Notes: generated by a model from the letters alone, not told the origin. 64,000 bases of DNA from Aequorivita sinensis (GCF_006346335.1 NZ_VDMC01000002.1:248001-312000); one strand, 5' to 3'; counted from the first letter of the stretch, positions 26,299 to 35,544 are shown. Numbers and translations: made by a program.

Positions 26299-26655
26299 TT
26301 ATTCTACTTGCTCATCGTCAGATTCAGTATATTTAGCTAAAAGTTTATTGGAAACCTTATATGTTGCGGCATAGGTAAGCCCTTCTTGACGGGATTTAAA
26401 AGTTAAAAATGCTTTTTTATACCATTTTGGATCTGTAGCTTTCTTTTTAAAATCGTCGTGTGCTGCATTTTCAAATTCTTCGCCATTGAGCCAAGTATGT
26501 ATGCTATAAACGCCAAGACCAAAATGCTCTAGACGCTGAAGAATAACTTCAAAATCTGATTCAGAAAAACGATGAATAGTATCTTTATCATCTCCTTCAT
26601 TCATATTTTTGAAATCTGTAAAAATATTTTTTTCTAAAAATTCGGTTTGTTCCAT
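26299..26655 (-). CDS. conserved-looking protein of unknown function
   Basis: 118 residues, acidic, mainly alpha-helical in appearance, with no signal peptide or membrane segment. The sequence RLEHFGLGVYSIHTWLNGEEF and ATDPKWYKKAFLTFKSRQEGLTYAATYKV is well ordered, but I do not recognise a family. It lies 108 bases downstream of tyrS on the same strand. Co-transcription is possible, with no functional evidence. Confidence 0.6.
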   Translation of the reverse strand: MEQTEFLEKNIFTDFKNMNEGDDKDTIHRFSESDFEVILQRLEHFGLGVYSIHTWLNGEEFENAAHDDFKKKATDPKWYKKAFLTFKSRQEGLTYAATYKVSNKLLAKYTESDDEQVE

Positions 26656-26763
26656 TGTTGGTTATGTATATGAATTGTTGTGATTATTTATTTTATAAAG
26701 ATAAGCTTATTAGAATTTAGGATTTGAAATTATAATTGTGTTTTTCGCTTCTACTTACTCACT

Positions 26764-27969
26764 CTATTTCAGTTCGTAAAAATTTCGCTTTCCCATTTTA
26801 ATTTTGGTTTCCCCTTTTAAGTCAATACTCATAAATGGATCAGTCATTTTTTGTTCATTAATTTGAACAGCTCCGCTATTAATAAGTCTTCTAATATTCG
26901 ATTTACTCAACTCCCTATTTAACTCAGAACATAAATCAAGTAAATTAATCGTGCCATTCTCGGTTTGAAATTTATTTAAGTCAACAGGCTCGAATACCTT
27001 TTCTTGAAAATTTTTATTCTGAAATTGATTACTAAAAAAAGCTTCTGCCTCTTCTGCTGCAACTTCATTGTGGTATTGTGTAATAATATTTTTAGCAATC
27101 AACTTTTTAATGTTCATCGGGTTCTCCCCTTCCTCCATGCTTTTCATAATAGATTCTATCTCTTCTACAGAAAAGTCTGTGGCTAACTCCAAAAACTCAT
27201 TAATCAAATGGTCTGAAATTGACATCGTTTTTCCAAACATATCGTTGGGAGAGTCAGTGAGCCCGATGATATTATTTAGAGATTTACTCATCTTCTCATT
27301 TCCGTCTAGTCCTCTTAACAAAGGCATACACATTACAGTTTGAGGACTCATTTGGAATGTTTCCTGCAATTGCCTTCCCATAGTACAATTAAAAAGCTGG
27401 TCTGTTCCTCCCATTTCGATATCTGCTTTAATTTTCACCGAATCGAAGCCTTGTAGAATTGGGTAAACAAGTTCGTTCATTGCAATAGGAGTATTTTCAG
27501 AAAAACGCTTATTGAAATCATTTCTGTGCATTAATTGAGCAACGGTAACCTTAGATAGTATCTGAATTACTTCTGTAAACTCAAGCTTATCTAACCACTC
27601 TGAATTAAAAACTATTTTAGTTTTTTCAATGTCCATAATTTTGGATAACTGATTGAGGTAAGTTTCAGCATTGTGTTGCACTTCATCAACGCTCAGTGGC
27701 ATTCTACTTTTATTTTTCCCCGTTGGATCTCCAATACGGGCAGTAAAACTTCCTACCAAAATCACAATTTGGTGTCCTAAATCTTGAAATTCTCTTAGTT
27801 TTTTTAAGACCACGGCGTGTCCCAAATGCAAATCTGGAGCAGTGGGGTCGAAACCAAGCTTAATTATTAACTTGCGATTTTCCTTTTCGGCTTGTTTTAA
27901 TTTTTCCTCCAATCCATTTTCTGGGAGAATAATTTCAACATTTTGTTTTAGTCTTTCAATAGTTTCCAT
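26764..27969 (-). CDS. tyrS: tyrosyl-tRNA synthetase
   Basis: 401 residues. The class I signatures are HLGH (48-51) and KMSKS (226-230); the Tyr-specific core includes TDQLFN (189-194). A C-terminal S4 RNA-binding domain (about 340-401, SNIRRLINSGAVQINEQKM) contacts the tRNA. It charges tRNA-Tyr in the cytoplasm, and the length fits the shorter TyrZ-like branch. The ATG at 27969 sits only about a dozen bases after the T-run of a strong terminator, itself preceded by a Tyr-rich leader peptide, so expression is very probably controlled by attenuation. Confidence 0.96.
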   Translation of the reverse strand: METIERLKQNVEIILPENGLEEKLKQAEKENRKLIIKLGFDPTAPDLHLGHAVVLKKLREFQDLGHQIVILVGSFTARIGDPTGKNKSRMPLSVDEVQHNAETYLNQLSKIMDIEKTKIVFNSEWLDKLEFTEVIQILSKVTVAQLMHRNDFNKRFSENTPIAMNELVYPILQGFDSVKIKADIEMGGTDQLFNCTMGRQLQETFQMSPQTVMCMPLLRGLDGNEKMSKSLNNIIGLTDSPNDMFGKTMSISDHLINEFLELATDFSVEEIESIMKSMEEGENPMNIKKLIAKNIITQYHNEVAAEEAEAFFSNQFQNKNFQEKVFEPVDLNKFQTENGTINLLDLCSELNRELSKSNIRRLINSGAVQINEQKMTDPFMSIDLKGETKIKMGKRNFYELK

Positions 27970-27981
27970 TTTTTCTTAAAT

Positions 27982-28010
27982 AAAAAAGCCCGAGCATTTG
28001 CTCGGGCTTT
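27982..28010 (-). terminator. tyrS attenuator terminator
   Basis: An 11-bp stem AAAGCCCGAGC/GCTCGGGCTTT with a 4-base loop, then a T-run on the minus strand, ending about 12 bases before the tyrS ATG. Its 5' arm AGCCCGAGCA can instead pair with TGCTCG...GGCT inside the leader peptide codons (10 bp with a 4-base bulge), the candidate antiterminator. It is too close to tyrS and too far from the preceding gene (more than 200 bases) to be a simple end-of-gene terminator. Confidence 0.88.
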
Positions 28011-28037
28011 AGATTATAATATAGTGTTTTTAACTTC

Positions 28038-28142
28038 TTAAATTTTATTTAAAACATATATATAGCCATTCCGAGCAGATATTATTTGGTAATAATAAGT
28101 GCTGAAATAAGGCAGACGTAATATGTTATTTAAAGTTTTCAT
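28038..28142 (-). CDS. tyrS leader peptide (Tyr-rich)
   Basis: A 34-residue frame starting MKTLNNILRLPYFSTYYYQ and ending NGYIYVLNKI-stop, with six Tyr codons (positions 12, 16, 17, 18, 27, 29). Codons 22-27 (Ser-Ala-Arg-Asn-Gly-Tyr) are written with the sequence TGCTCGGAATGGCT, a near copy of the terminator 3' arm. A ribosome stalled in Tyr16-18 for lack of charged tRNA-Tyr would leave this segment free to pair with the terminator 5' arm and let transcription into tyrS proceed. The predicted transcription start lies only a few bases upstream of the ATG. The role is inferred; the frame and codon content are seen directly. Confidence 0.82.
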   Translation of the reverse strand: MKTLNNILRLPYFSTYYYQIISARNGYIYVLNKI

Positions 28143-28151
28143 TCTCGATTA

Positions 28152-28183
28152 CAAAATTAAGTCTTAATATTATGCTGAACAAA
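28152..28183 (-). promoter_or_regulatory. tyrS leader promoter
   Basis: On the minus strand, TTTG (28180-28183), a 20-base spacer and TAATTTTG (28152-28159), an essentially perfect Bacteroidota promoter. Transcription would begin near 28146, giving a leader mRNA with an extremely short 5' UTR before the Tyr-rich peptide. Confidence 0.72.
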
Positions 28184-28223
28184 TAAATTTAGCTAGACCA
28201 ATAATTATGTGCTACTTACATTA

Positions 28224-29834
28224 TTAGTAATCACTTTTAATTATTTCATCCATACAGTATTCTGCAACTGCAGTAATAGTTAGAAAAGGATTTACTCCAA
28301 TGCTTGCAGGGACCAGGGCGCCATCGGTTATATACAAGTTTTCATACCCTTTAACTCGACCATATAGATCGGTTGTTTTACCTAATACAGCACCACCTAG
28401 TGGATGATAACAAATATCTGGACCATAACCACCTTTCCATAACAAACCAGAAGGAGTTCCACCGTTTGCTTTATTCATCTTTTTTATAAAATACTTGGCG
28501 TTTTTTACAGTATGCTTGTAATTTTTCTTTTCCCAATTAATTATGATGTCATTAATCTCTGGATTATATGAAATACTTCCTGGGGTTGGCACTTTGTTAA
28601 TTATTAAATACAGAGCCGTATATACCTCCATTCCCATTGGTAAAGGAGAAATTTCAGCAAAAAATGAATGTTTTTCATCTTCCCAATTGTCAATCCCCGA
28701 AACTGGAATTGTAGATTGTTTAACCCCCGTACCTGGTCGGAAATTGCTATAGGTAGCCTCATTTTCTACTCTATTAAAGAGCGTATTTACCATATTTCTT
28801 CCAGTCATCACATTTCCATTATTCCCCCAATATTCTCCTAAACTAGGGTCAAAATTGTTCATTTTGCCTTTGTATTTTGAAGCTAATAATAGTTTTGTAG
28901 TACCAAGACTTCCAGCGTTTAGGAATAGTTTTTTACAGTTTATAGTTTTCTTTTCAACCACTTCGCCTTCGGTATTAAGAACATTTACATAAACAACATA
29001 TCCTTTCTCCGTTTGCTTAAAATAATCAACCTGATGAAGATCTTGAATGCTCAGCAATCCAGTATTTAGACCTTTCTTTAAATAGGTTTTTTCAAGACTT
29101 TGTTTCCCGTGGTTATTTCCGTAAATCACTTCTTTTGCAAGGGCAGACTTTGGTACTTCTCCTGCTTCTTCTTTCTTCATATAATCGAAAGAGTAAACAT
29201 TAGGAACTCGTATAGTCTTAAATCCAGCTTTCCTTGCTTCACTTTCACCTACTCTCGCAAATTTATAATAGGGAGTTTCATTGTAATATTCATCCGAAAT
29301 TTGATTTACATCTAATTCTTTTTGTGCTAATGGGAAATAAGTATTCCAAAATTCTTCGACATCTAAATCTGGAAATATTTCTTTAAAATATTCTTTTTTA
29401 GGCTGTACGGCCATTCCTCCATTTACCAATGAGCCTCCTCCTACGCCTCGACCAGCATAAACCTTAACATTTTCAAAATCCATACGATCCAGAACACCGG
29501 TAAATTTTTTATTAAATCTAGAAATGTTCATCATTGGGGCTTGAGTGGATTTTCTAAGCCAAGTAGAATTGTTTTTGGGAGTAATTAAGTTTGAAAATGG
29601 CTTGTATTTACCTCCCTCTTTTTCCCAATTTAATCCCATTTCTAACATCACCACCTTTTTCCCTGCTTGGGTAAGGCGCAACGCAGCTACTGCTCCTCCA
29701 TATCCTGAACCAATCACTAGGTTTTCGATATATTCTTTTGTATTTGTTGTCATTAATTCACTTGCTAAAACACTAGGAACCATAAGCCCCATACTTAACC
29801 CTGAGGTTAGTTTTACAAAATTTCTTCTCTTCAT
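28224..29834 (-). CDS. GMC family oxidoreductase with Tat signal
   Basis: 536 residues. The N-terminus MKRRNFVKLTSGLSMGLMVP is a twin-arginine signal (RRNFVK), so it would be exported folded. The FAD-binding motif GSGYGGAVAALRL follows at about residue 43, with GRGVGGGSLVNGG and a C-terminal CYHPLGGAVLGKTTDLYGRV...NPFLTITAVAEY segment in which His is the family catalytic residue. The overall pattern is nearest to bacterial cholesterol oxidase-like GMC enzymes. The substrate is not known and could be another alcohol. It is monocistronic. Confidence 0.83.
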   Translation of the reverse strand: MKRRNFVKLTSGLSMGLMVPSVLASELMTTNTKEYIENLVIGSGYGGAVAALRLTQAGKKVVMLEMGLNWEKEGGKYKPFSNLITPKNNSTWLRKSTQAPMMNISRFNKKFTGVLDRMDFENVKVYAGRGVGGGSLVNGGMAVQPKKEYFKEIFPDLDVEEFWNTYFPLAQKELDVNQISDEYYNETPYYKFARVGESEARKAGFKTIRVPNVYSFDYMKKEEAGEVPKSALAKEVIYGNNHGKQSLEKTYLKKGLNTGLLSIQDLHQVDYFKQTEKGYVVYVNVLNTEGEVVEKKTINCKKLFLNAGSLGTTKLLLASKYKGKMNNFDPSLGEYWGNNGNVMTGRNMVNTLFNRVENEATYSNFRPGTGVKQSTIPVSGIDNWEDEKHSFFAEISPLPMGMEVYTALYLIINKVPTPGSISYNPEINDIIINWEKKNYKHTVKNAKYFIKKMNKANGGTPSGLLWKGGYGPDICYHPLGGAVLGKTTDLYGRVKGYENLYITDGALVPASIGVNPFLTITAVAEYCMDEIIKSDY

Positions 29835-30072
29835 TATAATTCAACCGATTTCTAGTGGTATTAATTTTTATGTTTTCTGAGCGGTTGCCAACGCTTGATA
29901 TGCGACTAATATACAAATGATAAAAAAGCTAAGAGATAAGAAAATTCTGAAAATATTCTTAATTATTTCTTGAGGACGGAAATTATAGACTTTTAAAGAA
30001 AACGTTTTTGATCATTAAGAAGAATAATAAAAGGTATGTCCCATAATCCACCACTCAACTTCTTTACTAGTT

Positions 30073-30141
30073 ATAAAAAAACCTAACAGAATTTTCACCT
30101 TCACTGTTTTGCAATAGTCAAGAAATGAAACCTGTTAGGTT
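30073..30141 (-). terminator. long-hairpin terminator after dsbA-like gene
   Basis: AACCTAACAG (minus, 30141-30132) pairs with CTGTTAGGTT (30089-30080) and a TTTCA/TGAAA helix continues inside the 42-base loop; a run of Ts follows. It lies about 90 bases after the stop. The rest of the gap 29835-30228 shows nothing I can support. Confidence 0.7.
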
Positions 30142-30228
30142 ATAATAATTTTATTGATTGAAAATGAAGTAATTTAGAAGACTATCTTATTTGTGAAATA
30201 GATTTAATTTCTAAAACTAAACTTCAGT

Positions 30229-30948
30229 CTAATCACAAGTACCATCCGTGCTACAGCTTTGACCTTGTGTAACTTCTAATTTTGTTTCTGGATTAAGTTT
30301 TCTCCATTCGTCAAATGCAACTTCCAAATTTTCTAAGAATGCCTGAGGTGGCTGCGCTCCAGAAACTCCATATTTTCTGTCAAGAACAAAAAACGGAACT
30401 CCCTGAACTCCTAGCTGTCTAGCTTCTTGAATGTCTTGATTAAATAAAGAAGCATATTTCTCATCGCTTAAAGCTGCTTTTACGTCTGCTTCACCTAGCT
30501 CTAATTCCTTTCCTATTTGAACTAAAGTATCAATATCAGCTATATTTTTACCCTCTGTGAAAAATGCAAGAAATAGTTTTTCTTCTGCTTGATCTCCTAA
30601 ACCTTTAGTTTTGGCAAATTGAATAAACTTATGAGCGTTTAATGAATTCACCATTACTGCTTTATCAAAATTGTATTCTAAGCCAACCTTTTTCGCGGAA
30701 AGGGTAACGTTATCTAACATTCCTTTTACTTGCTCTTGGCTCATTCCTTTATTTTTAACAAGATAGTCTTGGTAGCTATCTTTTGGTTCCTCAGGAATTC
30801 TAGAGTCTAATTGGTAACTTTTCCAAACTACCTCAAGTTCATTTTTATGCTCGAATTGTTCGAGTGCTGTTTCAAAATTTCTCTTCCCGATATAGCAAAA
30901 AGGACACATTACATCACTCCAAATTTCTATTTTCATTTTGTTTTCCAT
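30229..30948 (-). CDS. DsbA family / FrnE-like oxidoreductase
   Basis: 239 residues of the thioredoxin-fold DsbA_FrnE group. IEIWSDVMCPFCYIGKRNFE carries the active CxxC (CPFC), and the family cis-proline loop is visible as GVQGVPFFVLDRKYGVSGAQP. There is no signal peptide, so it is cytoplasmic, as is usual for this group (2-hydroxychromene isomerase/FrnE relatives). The C-terminus ends with a Cys-rich SCSTDGTCD, which might add a second redox or metal site. It is monocistronic with its own terminator. Confidence 0.9.
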   Translation of the reverse strand: MENKMKIEIWSDVMCPFCYIGKRNFETALEQFEHKNELEVVWKSYQLDSRIPEEPKDSYQDYLVKNKGMSQEQVKGMLDNVTLSAKKVGLEYNFDKAVMVNSLNAHKFIQFAKTKGLGDQAEEKLFLAFFTEGKNIADIDTLVQIGKELELGEADVKAALSDEKYASLFNQDIQEARQLGVQGVPFFVLDRKYGVSGAQPPQAFLENLEVAFDEWRKLNPETKLEVTQGQSCSTDGTCD

Positions 30949-31105
30949 AATTTATTTAAGATTTTAATTCACTTATTTCTTTCTTACTCCTTCGCAATAA
31001 CTTAGCCTAAAGCTTTCAATAAAGCAATAAGTTCTAATAAAAGCCTATATGTCGGTTCAACCAATACTTCATTACAAAAGTATCTGCCAAAAGCATAGCC
31101 AATTA

Positions 31106-32266
31106 TTAGAAGTGCTTTAATACCTGGGCAGTACCAATACCTAATTCATGTTTATAACCATTTCGCTTTAAAGCAGTTTCAATAGCACCTACAGTTGCGA
31201 GTAAATCTGCTTTGTTTACTGAGCCCATATGGCCAATTCTAAAGTAAATGTTTTTTAATTCTGGCAATAGACCTCCTGCTAATACTATACCATTATCACC
31301 CACTATTTGTAAAAATGCTTTAGCATCCATATTCTTGGGATATAATGGAGCTGTTAATGTGTTTGCTGCTGTTTCATCATTCTTAGACAATAACTCCAAG
31401 CCTAAAGCTTTGATAGCTTCACGCATAGCTTTTCCTGCTCGTTTATGACGATTAAAACGATTTTCTAATCCCTCGTTCAAAATTAACTTCAAACTTTTTT
31501 CTAAAGCAATGATAAGGTTTACCGGAGGCGTCCCAAAATATGAGGCCTGCCTGTTTTCGTAAGCTTGCATTATGGGTAACCAGTTTGTCCAATCGGAATA
31601 ATAGTTTGAAACTGGACTTTTACGATTTTCAAAAGTTTTGATAGCATTTTGAGATGCTACCACAAGAGCAAGTCCAGGAGGAATTCCTACTGCTTTTTGA
31701 GATGCGGTTACAACAACATCTATTCCCCATTCTTCTTGCTTAATTTCCTCACCCGCTACCGAGCAAACTCCATCGAGAATTGTCAATACATTGTATTTTT
31801 TTCCTAATGCTCCTATGCTTTTAGCATCGTTTAATACCGCAGTGGAAGTATCGACGTGAGTAAATGCTAGAATTTTATAATTATTGGATTTTATTTGCTT
31901 CTCAATATCATCTATAGGGACAATATGGCCCACTTCGGATTCAAGAATATCTACATCGGCTCCATAGCGTTTTAAAATCTCAGCATATCGAAGCCCAAAG
32001 TATCCTGTAGAAACTACTAGCACTTTATCGCCAGCTTCAACTAAATTGGCTGCCGCCATATCCATAGCAAGTGTCCCTGTTCCAGCTACAATAAATCCTT
32101 GTCCAGAAGGACACTGACAAACATCTTTTAACAACTTTAAACTGTTTGCAAATACAGCTATAAAATCAGGGTCAATATGACTAAGTGTAGGAATAGCCAT
32201 AGATTGTAAAACTTCATTTTCAAACTCTATTGGCCCCGGAATCATTAATAACTTCCTTGAATTCAT
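31106..32266 (-). CDS. class V aminotransferase (alanine-glyoxylate / serine-pyruvate type)
   Basis: 386 residues, PLP fold type I. LMIPGPIEFENEVLQSM, GTGTLAMDMAAANLVEAGDKVLVVSTGYFGLRYAEI, LDGVCSVAGEE and the PLP-lysine region VVTASQKAVGIPPGLALV (about 185-202) match the AGT/SPT subgroup. It would transfer amino groups between alanine or serine and glyoxylate or pyruvate; the exact pair is not determinable. It is monocistronic. Confidence 0.88.
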   Translation of the reverse strand: MNSRKLLMIPGPIEFENEVLQSMAIPTLSHIDPDFIAVFANSLKLLKDVCQCPSGQGFIVAGTGTLAMDMAAANLVEAGDKVLVVSTGYFGLRYAEILKRYGADVDILESEVGHIVPIDDIEKQIKSNNYKILAFTHVDTSTAVLNDAKSIGALGKKYNVLTILDGVCSVAGEEIKQEEWGIDVVVTASQKAVGIPPGLALVVASQNAIKTFENRKSPVSNYYSDWTNWLPIMQAYENRQASYFGTPPVNLIIALEKSLKLILNEGLENRFNRHKRAGKAMREAIKALGLELLSKNDETAANTLTAPLYPKNMDAKAFLQIVGDNGIVLAGGLLPELKNIYFRIGHMGSVNKADLLATVGAIETALKRNGYKHELGIGTAQVLKHF

Positions 32267-32454
32267 ATACTTTGTTTAAATTTTTTTCTGTAATTAATAT
32301 AAAATAATTTACATGATGAGATATACCATTAAGTAATTATTAACCTTATATACCCTGAAGGAAACAACATAGAATTTCTTGATTTACGATGTACGGTTTT
32401 GGATTCAGAATGAAAATTAGAAATAAACCAATAATCACAGCAAGTTCAAAAGAA

Positions 32455-32490
32455 ATTCTATTGAATGTCGTTAGTATAAATCAATAGAAT
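32455..32490 (-). terminator. terminator after P-type ATPase
   Basis: A 9-bp stem ATTCTATTG/CAATAGAAT (32490-32482 with 32463-32455) with an 18-base loop and TTTCTTTT following on the minus strand, about 50 bases after the ATPase stop. Confidence 0.65.
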
Positions 32491-32542
32491 AAACATATTC
32501 TTTTCCTCTTCAAATAATAATGTAAGCAAGGGTTCTTAAAAC

Positions 32543-34540
32543 CTATTTCAACTCATACCGCAATAATCTCAAGGCATTTAATACAACTACCAAAGTTGAT
32601 CCTTCGTGGAAGACAACTGCTGGTCCAATGGCTATGGTTCCCATAATTGTTAATGGAACCAATATAACCACCATTCCCAAACTGATTATTAAGTTTTGTT
32701 TAATGATGCTTTTTGCTTTTCTACTTAAGCCAATTGCAAAAGGAAGATTATCTAATTTATCCGCCATTAGTGCTATATCTGCGGTTTCTAAAGCTACATC
32801 AGACCCTGCTGCTCCCATGGCAATTCCTACTGTACTTTTTGCCATTGCAGGGGCGTCATTCACACCATCTCCAACCATAGCCACACCTCCACTTTCTTCT
32901 TCTTTAAGTTTTTCTATTGCAGTTACTTTATCTTCAGGAAGTAAACTCCCCAACGGATCGGTTATTCCTATAATTTTTGCAACTGCATTAGCTACTTTTT
33001 GATTATCGCCCGTAAGCATAACCATTCGCTTAATACCTATTCCTTTTAAAGCGGTTAAGGTTGAAATCGCTTCAGGGCGGGCCACGTCCATGGCCGCAAT
33101 AATACCTAAGTACTCATTCCCTTGATGAACAATCATAGCTGTATTTCCTTCTAATTCAAGTTCAGCCATTTTTTGATCTATTTCCTTAGGTACTGCATTT
33201 CCTGTTAATTCTTCAAATAGTCTGCGGTTACCAATATGAACAAGACCACCATTCCAATCGGCTTGAATTCCTCTTGCGGTTAAGGCTTTTAAATTTTCAG
33301 CTTTCGGAATATCAATATCTCCTAATTCTTTATTTCCTCCATCAACTATAGCTGCCGCTAATGGATGATCACTCAGTGCTTCTACAGCCACAGAAACTTT
33401 TAATAACTGTTCTCTACTTATATTACCAAAAGGAATAGCGTGTGTTAGTTTAGGCCTACCTTCGGTGAGGGTTCCTGTTTTATCAAATGCAATTGCACTA
33501 ACTCCGCCTAAGTCTTCAAGAGGACGACCCCCTTTAATCAATACTCCTTGCCGAGCAGCTCTCGCAATTCCAGCCAATACAGCGCTTGGTGTTGAAATAG
33601 CCAAGGCACACGGTGAAGCGGCAATTAAAACTGACATTGCTCTGTAAAAACTCTGCTCGAAAGTTTCGTCTATTACAACAAAAGCAAATAGTAAAATAAT
33701 AACTAAAATTAATACCGAAGGCACATAGTATTTTTCAAAATTATCTGTAAGATGTTGTGTAGGCGATTTTTGAGTTTCGGCCTCTTTCACCAAATAAATT
33801 AATCGCGAAAGTGTACTGTCTTTAGACTCCTTAAGAACTTTAATTTCTAGAGCTCCACTGCCGTTAATTGTACCTGCGAAAACTCGATATTCAGGCAATA
33901 AGTTTTTAATTTCGATGTCATCTTTCCAGCTATCGCTTGGGAGTTTGGTTATTGGCATACTTTCTCCTGTAATTGAAGCCTGATTTACTGCACTCGTTCC
34001 TTTTGCTACTACTCCATCAGCCGCGATAGTTGAATTTGGTTTTACCACAATTATGTCTCCAACCTTCAGCTCTTCAATGTGGACTTCTTTCAGTTCACCA
34101 TTTTGTTTTAAAAGTGCGGTTGGAGGCGCTAAATCGGAAAGAGCAGAAATAGACTTTCGCGCTCTTTTCATAGCGTAATGTTCAAGAGCGTGTCCTAAAC
34201 TAAACAGGAATAGCAATAAGGCACTCTCGCTCCACTTTCCCAATGCAGCAGCACCAATAGCTGCAAAAAGCATCAAAAAGTCAATTTCAAATTTTCCTTT
34301 TGATAAACCAAAAATGGCAGAAGAGAAGGTAAAAACACCACCGAATATAGCTCCGATAATAAAAATCGGAGTTACAATGGATTCAGAAACGCTAGAGATA
34401 AATGATAAGACAACCCCTGTAACCCAAAATACTCCACTGATTATTGCGAAATAGAGTTCGGTGTTTTCTCCTAAAAAATTGAGGTTAGAATGACCGTGCT
34501 CACTATTTTCCTGATGTGAATCCTTACTGGCATCTTTCAT
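32543..34540 (-). CDS. P1B-4 type metal-transporting ATPase
   Basis: 665 residues. It has the P-type core TGES (191-194), DKTGT (353-357) and GDGVNDAPA, and membrane metal-site motifs SPC (309-311) and HEGST (645-649). SPC plus HEG-T defines subgroup P1B-4 (CoaT, CtpD, PfeT), which exports cobalt, iron(II) or related ions; copper and zinc groups have CPC. There is no N-terminal metal-binding domain, only a short His-rich stretch (SHQENSEHGHSN). It is monocistronic, so the cation is not indicated by neighbours. Confidence 0.92.
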   Translation of the reverse strand: MKDASKDSHQENSEHGHSNLNFLGENTELYFAIISGVFWVTGVVLSFISSVSESIVTPIFIIGAIFGGVFTFSSAIFGLSKGKFEIDFLMLFAAIGAAALGKWSESALLLFLFSLGHALEHYAMKRARKSISALSDLAPPTALLKQNGELKEVHIEELKVGDIIVVKPNSTIAADGVVAKGTSAVNQASITGESMPITKLPSDSWKDDIEIKNLLPEYRVFAGTINGSGALEIKVLKESKDSTLSRLIYLVKEAETQKSPTQHLTDNFEKYYVPSVLILVIILLFAFVVIDETFEQSFYRAMSVLIAASPCALAISTPSAVLAGIARAARQGVLIKGGRPLEDLGGVSAIAFDKTGTLTEGRPKLTHAIPFGNISREQLLKVSVAVEALSDHPLAAAIVDGGNKELGDIDIPKAENLKALTARGIQADWNGGLVHIGNRRLFEELTGNAVPKEIDQKMAELELEGNTAMIVHQGNEYLGIIAAMDVARPEAISTLTALKGIGIKRMVMLTGDNQKVANAVAKIIGITDPLGSLLPEDKVTAIEKLKEEESGGVAMVGDGVNDAPAMAKSTVGIAMGAAGSDVALETADIALMADKLDNLPFAIGLSRKAKSIIKQNLIISLGMVVILVPLTIMGTIAIGPAVVFHEGSTLVVVLNALRLLRYELK

Positions 34541-34705
34541 ATTACTTTTGATTTCCTCGTTTTTATAAACTTAAATATACCTTTTAAATTTCCTTATGCT
34601 GTAAAAAAGTATAATGACTGTTGATTATAAGGTTTTAAATGGTAAAACTTTAGTTTTATCAAGCTATTGCTGTTTCTCTTAAGAAAGAAATTAGTTTTGT
34701 GTTTC

Positions 34706-35242
34706 TTAATTAGTTTTTGAAGTTGTATGTTCCTCGAGATAATAATTATCCTCAGAATTTATTGGTCTAAAATCCTGATTAGTGAAAGGAGAAGTTTCAG
34801 GAAGTTTTACAACATTAAATTCAAATCCCACTGCTATATGGCACTTATTACACGTATTTGTAAGTGAGATAAAATTTCTTTTAAAAGCTTCTGAATCCTT
34901 TTCATCAATAGCTTTTTCAATGTTTTCTAAAGGTGCATTTAACATTCCTATCATTTCACTTTCTTTTCGACCAGCTTGATACTTCTGAATGTCTTCAATA
35001 GCTTCTTCTAATTCGTGGATTTCAAAATCGGCGAGATCCCAGTTTTCATTTTGTCCTGCAAACCACAATTTAGCGTGATGTGTTTGTATAGAACCCATAA
35101 AATCTCCAAAACCTGGTTTATAAGCGTCTGCAAGTTTACTTTCTAAATTGTTTATGCGCTCTTCCAATTCTTTTGTATTATCTGCTTGCTGATTACAGGC
35201 TAATAAAGATAAACTCAATCCAATTAAAAGTAAATGTTTCAT
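34706..35242 (-). CDS. lipoprotein with single c-type heme site
   Basis: 178 residues: SPII signal (LSLSLLACNQ, Cys16), a heptad segment (KELEERINNLESKLADAY) and a helical domain with one heme attachment motif TCNKCHIAVGFEF (about 130-142). The late CxxCH after long helices recalls a cytochrome c'-like four-helix bundle, but this is only a resemblance. It is probably a periplasmic or outer-membrane-facing electron carrier or heme sensor. It lies 165 bases upstream of the ATPase gene, with no sign of coupling. Confidence 0.75.
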   Translation of the reverse strand: MKHLLLIGLSLSLLACNQQADNTKELEERINNLESKLADAYKPGFGDFMGSIQTHHAKLWFAGQNENWDLADFEIHELEEAIEDIQKYQAGRKESEMIGMLNAPLENIEKAIDEKDSEAFKRNFISLTNTCNKCHIAVGFEFNVVKLPETSPFTNQDFRPINSEDNYYLEEHTTSKTN

Positions 35243-35544
35243 TTATAGAAGTTTTATTTATTGTTATCAAAATGATTTTAGTAATCTATTTCCCTTAGAA
35301 ATTACTCTTAGTTCAAATTACATCATTTTGATATATAATCAAATTTTAAGCATCTAGAAATCTACTAAATAGATTGATTTTAAATATGAAAGGGATGGGG
35401 ATAAAAGATATACTCCTTCTCTTTAAAAATTAATCAATCTTATTGTTAAACTGCCTACGATAATTTGCGAGTTATTCGATGAGAAATTCGAATGAATTGA
35501 CTATTTAACCATTCTTTCCTAGAAGTACCTATAAAATCAATTTT
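35243..35544. other. intergenic, nothing recognised
   Basis: AT-rich gap between two minus-strand genes. No reading frame, strong hairpin or complete promoter was identified. Confidence 0.4.

Noticed and set aside
28011-28223. The terminator before tyrS as simply the end of the GMC oxidoreductase gene
   Set aside because: It is over 200 bases from that gene's stop, ends about 12 bases before tyrS, and a promoter and Tyr-rich frame lie between.
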